Notes: generated by a model not told the origin, from the sequence alone. Counted from the stretch's first letter, positions 1 through 13,940 are shown. The stretch is 64,000 bases of DNA from Tillus elongatus (GCA_964006375.1 OZ023265.1:113849084-113913083), one strand, 5' to 3'. Program-made: numbers and translations.

Positions 1-1945
1 CTGTTCAATAGGCACGCATCTGTTAGGACATATAGGACGACCAACCCCTATACTCCTTGGATCTCGGAAAATACAAGACTAATGATGAGGCTTAGGGATC
101 AGGCCAGGATTAAGTTTGGAAAAAATCCTAACGAAACCACCTGAAAGTGATATAAAGAGCTACGCAATTCGGTTACGCTTACTGTAAGAACGGATAAAAA
201 GACTACATAGTAGAGAGAATGAAGTCGAATAGTAACTGGAATTACTAAATTTTCGATCTAAAAAGAAGACAGCTTTGCTTAAAATATATCACAACCCTAG
301 TGAAATGGCTGACCATTTTAACAGCGGCTTGGATGGCGCTCTGTGGGGAGTATAGTGTAGATTGTATTACTAATAATATTAACTCCTGTATTTTAAACAA
401 CTTTTTCAGAAGTGTTGAAAGTATGCTGTTGGACTTCCTTTCCCTAAGGTATGGGATCCGGTCACGCTGGATCAGTTGCGGCTTATTAGCATATTACCAG
501 TGTTATCAAAAGTACTCGAGAGAGTTCTTGATTTTCAGCTGCGGGATTTTCTAGCGAGTAAAAACACTTTGCCAGAGTACCAGTGGGGATATCAAGCAGG
601 GCATAGCTGCACTATAGCACTGTTAAGGGTGAGCGATGACATTCTTAGAGCCACTGATCAACGCATGTTGACATTGTTGGTCGTTCTGGATTTTTCCAGA
701 GCGTTCGATACTGTGAATCACAGCATATTGATTGAAATATTACAATTATAGGATTAAGCTCCAGTGCTTTGGAGTTATTAAAAAGTTATTTTAGTCAGCG
801 CTACCTGGTGGTCAGGTTGGGCGGCAGGGAATCTGAGACTCGCTTGGTACAGAGTGGTGTGCCACAGGGATCTATTCTTGTGCCGCTCATCTTTACGATA
901 TACATCCACCACTTCAGCGATGCGTTGAGATATTTAAGCATACAGATGTACGCAGATGACACTAAGGTTTACATGTCTTTTGATGTTTGTGACGTTGCGG
1001 ATGCCGTGGCAAAGATTAATAGTGATTTGGACGATTTCCGTCAGCTGGCTAAGCGGAATTCACTGCGGCTGAATCCCAGTAAGTCGTCTGTGATTCTCTT
1101 TGGTAGCCAAGTGCATTGCGAGAGGGTTAAGAGTGACGTGAGAGTGGAGATTAGTGGAGTTTGCCTTAAGCTTGTGGATGAAGTTAAAAATTTGGGCATA
1201 ATAATGTACAATACATTTAGGTACAGGCAGCACATTAGCTCGTGTTTGCAGAAGGCATATAACAGTCTGCGGGTGCTCTTTCCACTTCGTTCCTAGCTTC
1301 CTGTGGAGTAGATTTACACTCAGGGAGGCGGTACTCTATCATGCTGTCATCAAGACAAACTGCCCTCTTTACTTATCCAGAAGGATCACTTATAGGACTG
1401 ATGTACATAATGTAGATGTTAGAAGGAAATGACTGATCTCACCACCAAAACATAGACTAACCTTGTTCAGAAGGTCATTTACGTACCAGATATACACTGT
1501 TTACAACGCTGTCGATGATGCCCTCAAAACGAGTTAAGTGTCCACTTTCAAGCGAAAATTATTTCTCGTACACTTTCAACGCCAACCGTAGAGATATCTT
1601 GGGTCCTACTAAAGAGTCTGTTGGGGAATGCGTTCAATAGAATTAATGTGCTTTGCTTGTAAGATTTCTTGTGGATTTTTTTTTGTGATGTGTGATGCTT
1701 TGCTTGCCTTGCTCACACATCATTTTCAGCAAATCGGTGCTTTTAAGTATTTTCGGCCAAGTGGAAGAGCAGGGAATGGTATACCATTCATCTGAACTTC
1801 GCCCTCAGTTGCACAGGTTAATGATAGCATTAATTCATATTTTTAGATTTAATTAATTTATTCTATATATTTCTGGGAATAAAATTTTGTGTCTATATTA
1901 TTTTCCTGTCTAAATAAAGACTATTTTATTATTCTTATTATTATG
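1..1945 (+). mobile_element. jockey/CR1-type non-LTR retrotransposon, cut by window edge
   Basis: This is the 3' two thirds of a non-LTR retrotransposon. The first 140 bases read, in the frame from base 1, the linker between endonuclease and reverse transcriptase (NRHASVRTYR, then PWISE and LRDQAR), and the frame stops at 142. The RT domain and the carboxy-terminal end follow, then about 350 bases of 3' untranslated sequence. It finishes in an A/T-rich tail with TTATT-type repeats near 1905-1942, like the 3' microsatellite tails of CR1/I-group elements. The endonuclease lies outside the window. Clade assignment within jockey, CR1 and relatives is uncertain. Confidence 0.8.
430..1593 (+). pseudogene. 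non-LTR reverse transcriptase, frameshifted
   Basis: The product would be the reverse transcriptase that copies element RNA at a nicked target. Motif A is DFSRAFDTVNH (about 690-722), motif B is SGVPQGSILVPLIF (about 852-895), and the catalytic box is YADDTKVY (about 950-975). SLRLNPSKSSVI follows in the thumb region, and a carboxy-terminal block RRSFTYQIYTVYN lies near 1468-1506. The frame is broken near 750, where it ends in a stop and resumes in another frame from about 769. It breaks again after 1296, so the copy is dead. The catalytic aspartates are kept, so the damage looks like neutral decay. No start codon can be assigned. Confidence 0.85.
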
Positions 1946-3845
<1,900 letters not shown>

Positions 3846-3917
<72 letters not shown>

Positions 3918-4024
3918 GTGCTCCGTTTTTTTTGCGAAGAGATGTGCTATACTTTATTGGGTTTGGTTTCTTGGAAACTTCTTCAGTTATAAACAATTAT
4001 GTGTGTGTGTGTGTGTGTGTGTAT
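3846..4024. repeat. (AT)n at 3846-3914 and (GT)n at 4000-4024
   Basis: Two simple repeats are separated by about 85 bases of unique sequence. The GT run ends where a fragment of the composite-repeat body begins. Confidence 0.95.
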
Positions 4025-4110
4025 GTATATATTGGGTTGGGTAAGTTCGTTATCCAGAAAAATCGTATCAGCTTATCCTATAAAAAATGTTTACCAAAAC
4101 AACAAATTTC
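4024..4110 (-). repeat. composite-repeat body, short fragment
   Basis: The plus strand reads GLGKFVIQKN, matching the minus-strand reading of the complete composite copy (GLDKFVIQEN near 13560-13590). This is therefore a short reverse-oriented piece of the same family. As in other copies, it lies beside a microsatellite. Confidence 0.6.
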
Positions 4111-4995
4111 TCACGCAGCTTTACATTGTTGTTGTTGTTCGCGATTTTTTGGCTGCGGATAATTATCCATCAGCGGATTGTCCGAGTTAATTTTCCGGTC
4201 GAGCTTTACATTATAAAGCGTATAGTATATGCCAAAAAATTTTATATGTGAAAGGAAATCAAGTTATAAGCATACAATTGGTGGCCACTGGAAATCAGAT
4301 GAGGGCCCCATGCGAAAATGTTGTGTGTAGGTAACAGAATCCATTAAATATTATAGACAAATATAAAACGCCTGTATCAGGAAACTTTGGTAAATTCCTC
4401 TTAAGAGACAAAATATAACATTTATTTACAAACTTATGAAACAGGTAGACAACAAAGAAACTATAATGCAGACTTACTGGTTATTTTTAAAGATTTATGA
4501 TCACATCCTAAAAATGAGGTAAATATCTAAAAAACATGTGATTAATTTTCTTAATTAGTATGGTTTACATACTAAGTTGTTTACGTATGCGGGGTATAAA
4601 AATTACCATGCACGGTTTTGGATTTCATGTCGATAATGATTTTACGTACATAACACACCTTGCAGCTATAAAATATTACTGCGTTGTTTCTATTTGGAAC
4701 AGTAAGTTCGTGCAAATCACTAATCCTTTGTGTAATGATCGAATATTTTACCAAATAACACACTTTAACCGTATTTTGGATGTAAATCGTGCATCATGCT
4801 ATTTACAGGCCAGGACCGTACGCAAGAATAATTAATATTATTAGATACCTGAATTTTGATATTATTTATTTATTCATTTGCCGAAACTGCCTAATATGTT
4901 ATAAATTAAATTCAAGGGCAGCAACAAAAAAAATAAAAAATAAACAATATCTAGTACGATACAATGAATAACTAAAATATATATAAAAGAAATAA
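4111..4995. other. AT-rich spacer, nothing recognised
   Basis: No coding similarity or repeat structure seen. Overlapping short frames on both strands between 4560 and 4835 look like chance. Confidence 0.5.
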
Positions 4996-4997
4996 AA

Positions 4998-6600
4998 GTG
5001 AAAGCTAAAATTAAACTGGAAATCCAAGACTTTATAACAATGGTCGCCAACCAAGTGCTCGGGGTGAGCCCCGAGAAAGCAACCGTCGTGCCGTTTACGA
5101 GGAGGAGGCAGTGCGACATCCACAGAACACTTACTGTATACGGTAGGACCATTCCAATGGCCAGGGAGGTAAAATGTCTTGGGGTCATATTGGACTGTAA
5201 GCTAACCTGGAATGATCACATTGAAAAAATACTGCGCAAGGCAGTCATGCCCTTAGCCGCCACTAGGCGGCTATATGGAAAAACGTGGGGACGAAGACCT
5301 AGTATAACCCACTGGCTGTACATAAGGGTGGTCAGACCATCGTTAACATACGCGGCACTGGTCTGGTGGCCTAAGGTGACACAATCCAGTGCCAAACAAA
5401 AACTAGGCAAAATCCAAAGGATAGCTTGCCTAGGCGTCACAGGGGCCAGGCCATGTGTTCCACCCCAACAGCCGCCATGGAGGTGTTGCTGGATCTGCCC
5501 CCCCCCCCCCCTCTACACTTAGTTATTATGGGGGAGGCCAGGCTAGGACTATACAGACTAGCCTGCAATGGTAGACTGAAGATCAGCCCAGGCTTCAGGG
5601 GCCACTGCAAAATTCATGAGATCGTGAAGAAGTATATTCTTGAAATGAGGTCAGACTTCGCGAGCCCGCGAATCTGCAGGAAAAACAATTTTCAAGTGGA
5701 AATCCCCGACCGCGAAACATGGCGGGGTGAGACGCCGGGCATACCACGGGACACGCTCGTCTGGTTCACGGACGGATCCGGCGGGGAGCGTGGGACGGGG
5801 GCAGGTGTTTGCTCAAAAGGACCGAGGGTAAGTCATAGTATTTCCCTCAGAGCCCATGCAAAGGTGTTTCAGGCCGAAATGTACGCATCCTGCACTGTGT
5901 GTGGGAAAAAAAGAGGAGGGGCTACACCAACAAGTGAATCCTCATAGCCACAGACAGCCAGGCAGCCCTTAAGGCACTAAGTATCCCACGGGTAAATTCC
6001 TGTCTGGTGAGTGAGGGCCGAGACGCGACGAGCGACCTGGCTGGGATGAATGATGTGACTCCCATCTGGGTGCCGGGTTACTCGGGGGTCAAAGGCAATG
6101 AAGAAGCTGACAGTCTCGAGAAGAGAGGGTCAGCAAAACCTTTTATGGGACCAGAATCGGCTCTGGGCGTGACAAAGAGCACTGTCAGTGGAGCCATTAA
6201 GTTTTGTGTCAGAAACCAACACAAGGTGTACTGGGCAGACTGTCCAGGGCTCAGACATAGGAAGTCAATAATTGACGAACACAGTTTAAAGAGAGCTGTG
6301 GAGCTGCTCAATCTTAGCAGAGGACAGCTCAGAAACACAACAGGTCTCTTGACGGGACACATGGCCGTCAAGAAACACCTGCATAAAATGGGGCGGTTCG
6401 AAGGGGACCTCGCATACAGACCCTGCGGCGAGGGGGAGGAAGCAGCCCAGCACATCCTGTGCGAGTGTAAAGCTCTGGACCGCAAAAGACAACTGATCTA
6501 CGGTCAGCCTAGACCGGAGACAGAGCAATATAAAACTTCACCCTACCAATCGCTGTGCAGACTAGTTCAAGGCACAGTGATTTTGGAATGGGTGGAGTAA
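4998..6600 (+). pseudogene. RT thumb plus RNase H of R1-like element, broken
   Basis: The first part reads the region after the RT active site (GVSPEKATVVPFTRR, then KCLGVILDCKLTW and LYGKTWGRRP). A frameshift occurs near 5440-5500, beside a C-run at about 5499-5510. RNase H follows, with TDGSGGERGTGAG (about 5770-5808), FQAEMYAS carrying the second acidic residue, and WVPGYSGVKGNEEAD. A stop and frame change separate the two halves near 5945-6007. The usual His of the WVPGHSG box is Tyr here and in copy 2, so this change was probably already in the source element. The end carries a CGEGEEAAQHILCECKAL zinc-knuckle-like segment typical of these elements. Confidence 0.85.
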
Positions 6601-6680
6601 GACTAAGGGTATGCACAATCAACCAACAGTTGCAGTGCTATCGGGACGGCAAGGCCGCGGACGAGCCCTGAAGGAAAAAA
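4998..6680 (+). mobile_element. R1/I-group non-LTR element with RNase H, 5'-truncated, copy 1
   Basis: This carries the RT carboxy-terminal half, an RNase H domain and a cysteine-rich carboxy terminus, ending in a short A-run at about 6671-6678. Two shorter copies (48700-49850 and 50067-50172) share the same 3' end, fixing the 3' terminus at the A-run. 5' truncation is usual for target-primed reverse transcription. The element is more GC-rich than its surroundings. Confidence 0.85.
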
Positions 6681-6817
6681 AACTGTCGATCACGAGCTAC
6701 CGGGGTAGCTCGCAAATTCAATTCTGGTAACCCACCACATATTTTAAAATATAAATAAAATACAAAGAAAGGTGTAGAAATCAATAGGCTTCCGTAAATT
6801 TCGCAAATTGTTATAAT

Positions 6818-8937
6818 AAACACAAGCAGAGGCAACACTGGGGTGGGCGATTTTCCGACGATGTCACCATACTAGAATCGGCTAGAACCGACCAGCCCGC
6901 TATTGTTTGAGAATGATCCGGGTTGCTTTGAATGGCATAAATATGCATGGCCCAGCCAGCGACATTGGGCTCAGTTTAAAACTAAACGGCAGAATCAACT
7001 TCCAGAGGTTGAGTTAGTGCAGAGCAATAAAAAATATTATGGCAAGCAGTAGTAAGGAGGGGAAGACATGCCATTTGCATTCGGAATGGAAACAACAATA
7101 CTCCTTTACAGAAGTTAAAAGTAAAAGTGTATGTTTGTTATAATACCTATGTCGTTGCTAATAAAGGAAGTATTGAAAGGCATCATGAAACTGTACATCC
7201 GAATTTTTAAAATTAGTTTCCATTACATTCTGTCATCAGAAAGAAAAAACTGATACAATTAAAAAACCAGTTAAATGGGCAACAGTCAATATTATTTTAC
7301 AACAGTCAAGAAAAATAGGGCTGCAACTGAAGCATCATACCGTGTTCCCCAGATAATTTCACAAAAGAAGAAACCTTTTTTGAAGACAGGGAAATGATAA
7401 AACAGGAGGTTCTAGAACCTGCAGATTCGTTATTGGCCAACTTTAGAAATAAAAGGGAAATAGTTTTAGCTATAAAATGTATGCAACTTTCGGATAATAT
7501 TGTGATGAGACGAATAAAAGTAATGAGCAATAATATTTTTTAACAGCTATGAACTGACTTAGATAGTTATGCTTATTTTTCACTGCAACTAATGTGGTTG
7601 ATACCTCCCAGATGGCCGTGTTAGCCAGGATAGTTTTTATTGAATTAACGCTTAAAGAATATCTTTTGAAGTTTACTCTACTGAAAGGACACACCACTGG
7701 GCAGGTGTTTTTTGTTCATTTGAAAAATAGTATTTCTTCTGAGAAAACTGCTACTCAAAAATAGTAGGCTTGACAACCAATGGCGCTTTAGCTATAGTGG
7801 GTTGTGATAAGGGTCTGGTAGAGTTATGTCGTAAAGGTTAAAGTTTTCCGCAATTTATCTGTTACCGCTACATTATACATCAGCAAGCATTATGTGTAAA
7901 TTTTCTAGCACCAAACAACGTTACGAATCTGGCAGTACAAATTGTGAACAAGATTAGAGCTCAAGCATTACAAGGAATATTATTCAAAATCTTGGCCAAC
8001 GAAATTGACTATCAATCCTGGGGACTACATTTTTACTCCGAAGTCCAATGGTTAAGTAGGGGGTGAGTGCTAAAACGTTTTAATGATGTCCTATCTGCCG
8101 TAGTTCAATTTTTCAAACAACGCGATGAATCGAATCCGTTTTAAGGATTTTAACGAAATGGCTTTAGTGGCGCAACTTATTGTATCCTTTCATGGAGGTT
8201 AATATCCCACAGTTTGCACCTTGTGTTATGCAGAACTTTGGCGTAAACATCGTTGCAATAGAAATGGAAGTTATTCCGTTCCAAAATGATTTAGCCTTAA
8301 AATCGTTATTCTTAAGAACAAAATGTGTCTGGCCTATAGTAAGCAAAGACAAATATTCAGTTGTATATCTGGTTGCCTTCAAAGGGAAAGTGTTATTTAG
8401 TTCAACTTATTTGTGTAAATCTTCTTTCTTCAATATGAAGTTTATTAATAAAAAATACCGCAATCGGCTAATAAATGAACATTTGGATAATTATTGTATT
8501 CGAATAGCTGTATCAAAATATAAATAAAAAAAAGGATTCTCATTGTACATGCATTTTATATGCACATGTTTTAGTTTAAAGTAGTGCGTTACTTTTTGTT
8601 ATTTGTATTTACCTTTATTAAACTCTATGTGACATTATTATTATACTTTTATTAAACTGTATGTAGCTGCATACAAATCTTGTTTATTTTTTAAACACCT
8701 ACGATAGGTAGATATGGTGGATGTAATTATCTAGTATGTATTAGTAATATTAATTAATTTGTTATTAGTTTATTATTGGTATGTTTAGTTAATTAGTAAA
8801 TTAAATAAATGTATGTCGAATACAACTGTGCATTTATTCATTTAGGTTTGCTTACGTCGCTTACGACTAGGTAGCCCACTATTTATTTCAAAAGTAGCAA
8901 AGTAGCTCAACACACTGAAAAGGTTAACGACCACTAG
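6818..8937 (+). mobile_element. decayed hAT transposon; outer limits tentative
   Basis: A hAT transposase remnant fills 7060-8527. Identical 8-bp words GTTATAAT occur at 6810-6817 and 8938-8945, the length of a hAT target-site duplication. However, the outermost bases do not form a clear inverted repeat (the right end read inward begins CTAGTGGTCG). An alternative left end is the CACTGGGGTGGGCGA at about 6836. Boundaries are therefore tentative, while the family assignment rests on the transposase. Confidence 0.6.
7060..8527 (+). pseudogene. hAT transposase (ZBED/GTF2IRD2-like), heavily mutated
   Basis: The source protein would cut and paste a hAT element. Pieces appear in family order. First is a BED-type zinc-finger region (SEWKQQYSFTEVKSKSVCL near 7079-7140, then ERHHETVHPNF). 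Next is TEASYRVPQIISQKKKPF near 7328-7380, then LLANFRNKREIVLAIKCMQL. A WLSRG-containing block near 8050 follows. The last frame (8180-8527) ends in the hAT dimerisation region (STYLCKSSFFNMKFINKKYR, then RLINEHLDNYCIRIA), stopping at 8527. Many stops and frame changes lie between the pieces. The ZBED/GTF2IRD2-like placement is from memory of the family. Confidence 0.8.
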
Positions 8938-8945
8938 GTTATAAT

Positions 8946-9264
8946 ATCATTGCAAAAAATAAAAATCTGACCAACCGCACAATCAAAAACTAAAAGCGGA
9001 ACTAATATCATTATTATTACGATAACTAATATATAAAGCTTTGCACATAGATCATTACATAGAGTCAACCGACGATGCAAAAAAGAAAAATTCAGAATGT
9101 TTGTTCATACAAAGGGTATATGAAAGGTAGGGACTACTCGACGTAAGTCACGGCATAGATAATCAGTAAGTCACTTTAATCAATTGTGTTATTTAATAGA
9201 CTATATATAAATAAAAGTAAAACGGCGAGAATAAAAAAACACATAGGAAAAAATCATATAAATA
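8946..9264. other. AT-rich spacer, nothing recognised
   Basis: No coding or repeat signal seen. Confidence 0.5.
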
Positions 9265-10320
9265 CCTAACAGGAGGATACGCTCCATCAATCTTGAGAGC
9301 CAAAAACCTTAGAAAGCGACGCTGGATCTACTTTATAGCATCAACCTGTATACCGTGATGGGGTACCTAAACGGGAGAGGCATACTCGAGCTTAGGCCTC
9401 AACAAGGCATAAAAACACATACAAGGGTGTCAACAGTAGAAAGTACACGAAAGTTTTGTACCACACAGCCCATTGTCTTCGGTTCATCCATATATACAAC
9501 CTCAATGTAATGACATGACTGTACGACAGCTATGAGACATAATAAATTCCTAGGTCGTTGAAAAAACTGGTTCGGACACCACAGTGTTGTACAAAACGTA
9601 TCCAAAATTTATCTGCCCTCAAGGTGTACGACAACACACACGATCTTCCCACCTTGAAAAGAAGGCTGGTGGCCCACGACCACAGCTCTAAAGGTTGGAC
9701 TGCAAAATTGCAAATGATCACCACATGTCTGTAGTTCCCCACAAAACTACGATCCCTAATTCTAAGAACGAAACAAGACGTCAACAGCCTCTATATCGAT
9801 GAAAAAAACATGCTTTCTTAAGCAGAAATTAAATAGCTTCTGAAGCGGCAAGGCAAAGTTCGCAGCATAATCCCGCAAAATGAAAATTGGTATACCATCA
9901 GGACATGACGGCATTGTAGCACTAAGCTGCTTCAAAATACCCACAACCCCAAGGTCTGTAAATCTCTGAATATGTAAAAGGAAAGACGAGGCTGTAGATA
10001 CATCGGCAGATAAACTTGGACGACACATATCCGCTGAGGAGAAGTTGCCTGGAAAGAGCTTAGTGAATCCATCACCATATCAAGTGGCGTATCAAGATTC
10101 CTGAAATCAAAAGTTAGGTCTCGGGATATTGTTAAAACGGGGTTCTGAGTTAACAAATGACAATAACTTTTTGGTATCAACCCTGACATTCTGCTGAACT
10201 TCTTGGAGATAACTATTACACGCAGAACTGACTTAATTTTTACTTGGCCATTTAGGATTTTAAACTGCTGATTAGTACATTTGTTAGTAGAACTCTTATA
10301 CGTTCTTAGCAAGCGAGAAA
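9265..10320 (-). pseudogene. jockey-like non-LTR reverse transcriptase fragment, minus strand
   Basis: Read on the minus strand, the pieces come in retrotransposon order. TPLDMVMDSLSSF (about 10080-10110) is the pre-RT region. Then PSCPDGIPIFILRDYAANFA (about 9850-9910) matches the conserved GPDGIP-x-IL box, with VGNYRHVVIICNFA near 9710-9750. After a deletion that removes the catalytic YADD region, HYIEVVYMDEPKTMGCVVQN (about 9470-9530) is the thumb region with the usual R-x-LGFVxRN pattern. A YASPVW-like stretch lies near 9370. Multiple frame changes and the internal deletion make it a pseudogene. It is a different family from the element at 1-1945. Confidence 0.75.
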
Positions 10321-10371
10321 TTAGATTTCATCATGCTGATTATTTTATCACTGAACTTCAAATGGCAACAA

Positions 10372-10588
10372 AAAGCAGAATTACCCCAAAAACCACAAAA
10401 ATAATAATAACGAAGAGTTATGTGCTAGATGCGTATTTCGACAACGAAGGTGTCTTCATCAGTAGCTGTCGCTAAACAGTTGGGCAACAGCCAATAATAA
10501 AGACAACTTCGTTGTCGAAATACGTATCCAGCGCACAACTATCTGTTATTATTTTTATCGTTTTTGGGGTGATTCTGCTTTCTCTTTC
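10372..10588. repeat. inverted repeat built from two Penelope-type ends
   Basis: Two arms of about 85 bases (about 10375-10460 and 10498-10585) are reverse complements with a few mismatches, around a ~40-base spacer. The inner part of each arm carries ACAACGAAG and its complement CTTCGTTGT. The outer part carries ACCCCAAAAA and the matching TTTTTGGGGT. Each arm ends in a hammerhead-like motif of the type found at PLE ends. The arrangement suggests two PLE ends joined in inverted orientation. Confidence 0.75.
10424..10470 (-). ncRNA. hammerhead-like ribozyme motif in PLE end
   Basis: On the minus strand, GCTA is followed by CTGATGA (10462-10456), a GACA/TGTC stem, then GAAA (10439-10436), a very short ATACGCAT stem III, C at 10428 (expected cleavage position) and TAGC pairing with the initial GCTA. 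All invariant core bases of a type I hammerhead are present. One unpaired A lies between CTGATGA and stem II, which the canonical fold lacks, so activity is uncertain. In the opposite arm CTGATGA is replaced by ATAATAA, so that copy should be inactive. Confidence 0.5.
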
Positions 10589-11439
10589 AGTTTCCACCAC
10601 CAGTGCCCAACCTCAATCATTTATCACTAATGGTAAACAAGTATAATTTATAGATTAAAACCAAACTTTCCAATAGTTTATCAAGGATACAATAAATAAA
10701 AAATCAAACCTCTTTAGCAAAGCCAACGTTATCAAGGATACACCAGTCAGCAATACAAAAATGTGCATATAAATTAATGAAACCCGCTCTTCTACGATAA
10801 GTAACAAGTGCCTTTTACCTAGAGCAGTTTGAATGCTTTGCAAGTCCAGATGTTTTAACTTACACTTCAATGCCCCGAGCCAGGTAATAATCATTCTTTT
10901 TGAAGGGCACTTTCTCCGAATGGGATACCTATCACGGCCACAGCATAGTAAACTTATGCAGTGGCACGGCTTCTAAGAGATAAGTGGATCAAGCAAGCGA
11001 CCAAAGTTGTTAAATCAAACACTCTATGAAATAGCTTCTCTTCCACACAATAGAAATAAGTTGTAAAGATTGCAATTTTAAGTACCTCGGACAATTACGA
11101 AATATAATTAGAACAAAAAATTTATGAACGTTTCTCTACCTCCGATTACGAGTCACCTGATCGATTGCCATGTAAAATAAATTCCCACGTTTCAACACGT
11201 CCTAGAGATAACATAAGAATACAGATACTTCCGCCAAACAAAACTATGTTAATTTAATTGTCGTTGAACTTTTCCAAAACTATTAGAGATTGACACCTTT
11301 TAGATAAGTTAATAAAGACAGTTCAAAGACCTCGTCCGGCGACAAAAATACAATACACTGCAGAATTTGCCTGCGACTAGGTCCCCTTTCGGTTCCGTTT
11401 CTTTACCTAAGATACGGTGTATAAGGTGATGTTAGTTTT
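10589..11439. other. spacer, nothing recognised
   Basis: Low-complexity AT-rich sequence with only short chance frames. Confidence 0.45.
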
Positions 11440-11560
11440 TAAAGTAGTTAGATTTTTTAATCCTCTGATGACGCTAACTTGGTGAGTGAAGCGATCGTCA
11501 GGTCTTTTAAAATGTGTTGTGGTGATTTTGGTTCTCCAAGTGTACTTCTCAGGGGAAGAT
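11440..11560 (+). repeat. Penelope-type end fragment with hammerhead-like hairpin
   Basis: CTGATGA at 11465-11471 is followed by an imperfect stem, GAAG at 11488-11491 and GATCGTC ending at 11499. The stretch after it (GGTCTT, then TTGTGGTGATTTTGGTTCTC) matches the minus strand of the tandem units at 14048-14425, so both come from one element family. A15.1 is G here, so the copy is probably inactive. Confidence 0.55.
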
Positions 11561-11579
11561 CAATTATAGTAACCGCACA

Positions 11580-11792
11580 GTGACCATTAATGGCCAGGAG
11601 TACACCCTCCCCCCTAGTGAGGCTCGTCGCACGAAGTCAGGTACGAACGGCAAACCATCTGACACATCGGGTCTGAGTCAAGATTTAGTTAGAGCTACCA
11701 AATCGTATGTTGATGGCAACGATAAACTGTACAGGTTATTATGTGCCATACCATTAGCTTTTCGTGGTTTTGATCCTCAGGCTGATGTGTAA
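11580..11792 (+). other. 70-codon open frame, unrecognised
   Basis: This short frame follows the PLE-end fragment. It is more GC-rich than its flanks and has an even, non-repetitive composition (begins MTINGQEYTLPPSEARR), unlike the chance frames around it. I do not recognise it. It could be a fragment of an element's coding sequence, since the stretch upstream at 11540-11580 reads on without a stop for only a few codons. Confidence 0.2.
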
Positions 11793-11955
11793 ACATTAAG
11801 CATATCAAGATATGTAACATAAGTGCGCTTGCTACTTTTATTATTTTTTGACACCGGTCTTAGTGCGGTGAGAAAAAGGATTAACTGGGTACACTTAAGG
11901 CTGTCTTCGATAAACTAGCTGTTCAAGATAGTAATATAAAGGCAAACTAATGAAG

Positions 11956-11957
<2 letters not shown>

Positions 11958-12018
<61 letters not shown>

Positions 12019-12035
12019 TTATATATATATATATG

Positions 12036-12074
<39 letters not shown>
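11958..12074. repeat. (AT)n microsatellite with two GC interruptions
   Basis: AT repeat interrupted twice by ATGCTTAT near 12015 and 12033, followed by A/T-rich sequence. Confidence 0.97.
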
Positions 12075-12081
<7 letters not shown>

Positions 12082-12540
12082 AAAATTCCAAGGGACTTGG
12101 ATATGGGCTCTGGAAGTCCTAATACGTGCTGATAAAAAAAATCCGAAAGCCTTACATGACCTCTCGATTAGTGATCTTTTTAATAAAAATTCACTAATGC
12201 CAAAACTCCTTTCAATAGTTCACTGAAATAGCCGAAAGTTTGATCTGAATCACATTCTGATATATTCGATTTATCAGCTTGTAAATACGCCCCTGTCATT
12301 ATACATACCCATGTATCTACATAGATTCATGACATGGGCAGGTAATAGTGCTGCTATTGTTAATTTCGCAATTAACATGAAATCCAATTTTCCCGAAGGC
12401 CACTTCACCGAAACACAATGTTTGTAATTAGGATGGACCGCGTATTGAACCATAAATCAAAACAGGCATCTACTTCGTCCTGGCGTTGCCAGACTATCCG
12501 AAATGTTGAACAAGTCAGTGAAATTGTTTTAAAGAACAAA
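12075..12540. other. spacer, nothing recognised
   Basis: No gene or repeat structure seen. Confidence 0.45.
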
Positions 12541-12544
12541 AACT

Positions 12545-12860
12545 CTGAACGCAGCAAGTGCGTTATGGTAGTGAATTTTCATTAAAATGTTTTTATTGCA
12601 AATATGTGTGTTTTCTTTTTAAGAAAGCAGGCATCAATTTTGGTTACCAGTATAACCTATATAGTAAAAGCAATGTGCCATGTTTCATAAAAATAACTTT
12701 ATTGTGTGAAAATGCACCAAGATTTCCAAAAGTAGACTTAAAGTGTTCCCGGAAAAACTCGTTTCTTGGTCAACCTTATAGGTTAATAGCAAATTGGGCT
12801 ATTCAAATATGAAGCATTTGATCAAAGTTCGCTACCATAACGCACTTGCTGCATCCAGAA
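12545..12860. mobile_element. MITE with ~40-bp terminal inverted repeats, C1
   Basis: The left end reads CTGAACGCAGCAAGTGCGTT and the right end is its near-perfect reverse complement (GTAACGCACTTGCTGC-type, ending near 12857). The inverted repeats extend about 40 bases, through GGTAGTGAATTTT. The interior has no coding capacity. Related copies lie at 29688, 57361 and 59960, with half copies at 17938 and 45095. Confidence 0.85.
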
Positions 12861-13659
12861 TTTCTTTTCTTACAAACATGCATTATATTTCGATGGAAAA
12901 TGCAATAACATAAGGCGTGTTTGATTAAAAAAAAAAAGAAAATTTGTATCACAAATGACTTATGGGCCATCCTGTGATTGTAGAAATATTTTTTTAAGAT
13001 GTAGCTCAAGACACCCTATAATTAATATATACAAATTTTTTTCAAATCTTGTATAATAACGGATATATTGAGCTTTATTGATTTTTTACGAAAATTCGAC
13101 AAAAATTATATACCATTAAACGATAAACTCTATAGCTAAGGCTACTGCCAAGCATCAGAGAAAGGGTCTATTTGAAATGAATTTTCTGGAAACATTTTAG
13201 TAAAATGAAGGACAATGACGGTTGAAACTAAGACTTCAGAGTTTGTAAAAGATCCTTCTTGAGACATTTGATTTCCATATCCCGTATTAGATTCAAGTTT
13301 TTTGCCTAAATGTTGCCGATTTTGACGTTTTAAATCGCAACTTTGACGTTTTGAGGAAAACCCCAATTTATTTTTCTTTAAATGCCTATAACTTTTTTGT
13401 CTTTTGACCTACATGGCTAAATTTTGGTAGGTGGATTACCTATAAGGATATTAACTAGCGTACCAAATTTGGTTGCCCTTACTTTGTTAATTCCGGAGAT
13501 ATAATTTTTTTTCGAAAGAAAACACAAAATTTTCCGGGAAAACCTGGTCAGATTTTCCTGGATAACGAACTTATCCAAGCCATTTGCAAAAGGAATTTTT
13601 CCACCAAATTTAGTCAAAATCGGCCTATTATTTTTTGAGTTATCGGTGTGATACATATA

Positions 13660-13840
<181 letters not shown>

Positions 13841-13940
13841 ATATAAAAATTGAAACTGACCCCGGATATGTGTTCTAGGGGGCCTAGTTCGCGGTCAATT
13901 GAAGAAATTTTTTCGAAATTCAAAAGTCGGGATCTCCTCA

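Noticed and set aside
6078..6528. Minus-strand frames of 135 and 80 codons
   Set aside because: They are shadows of the RNase H region of the R1-like element on the plus strand.
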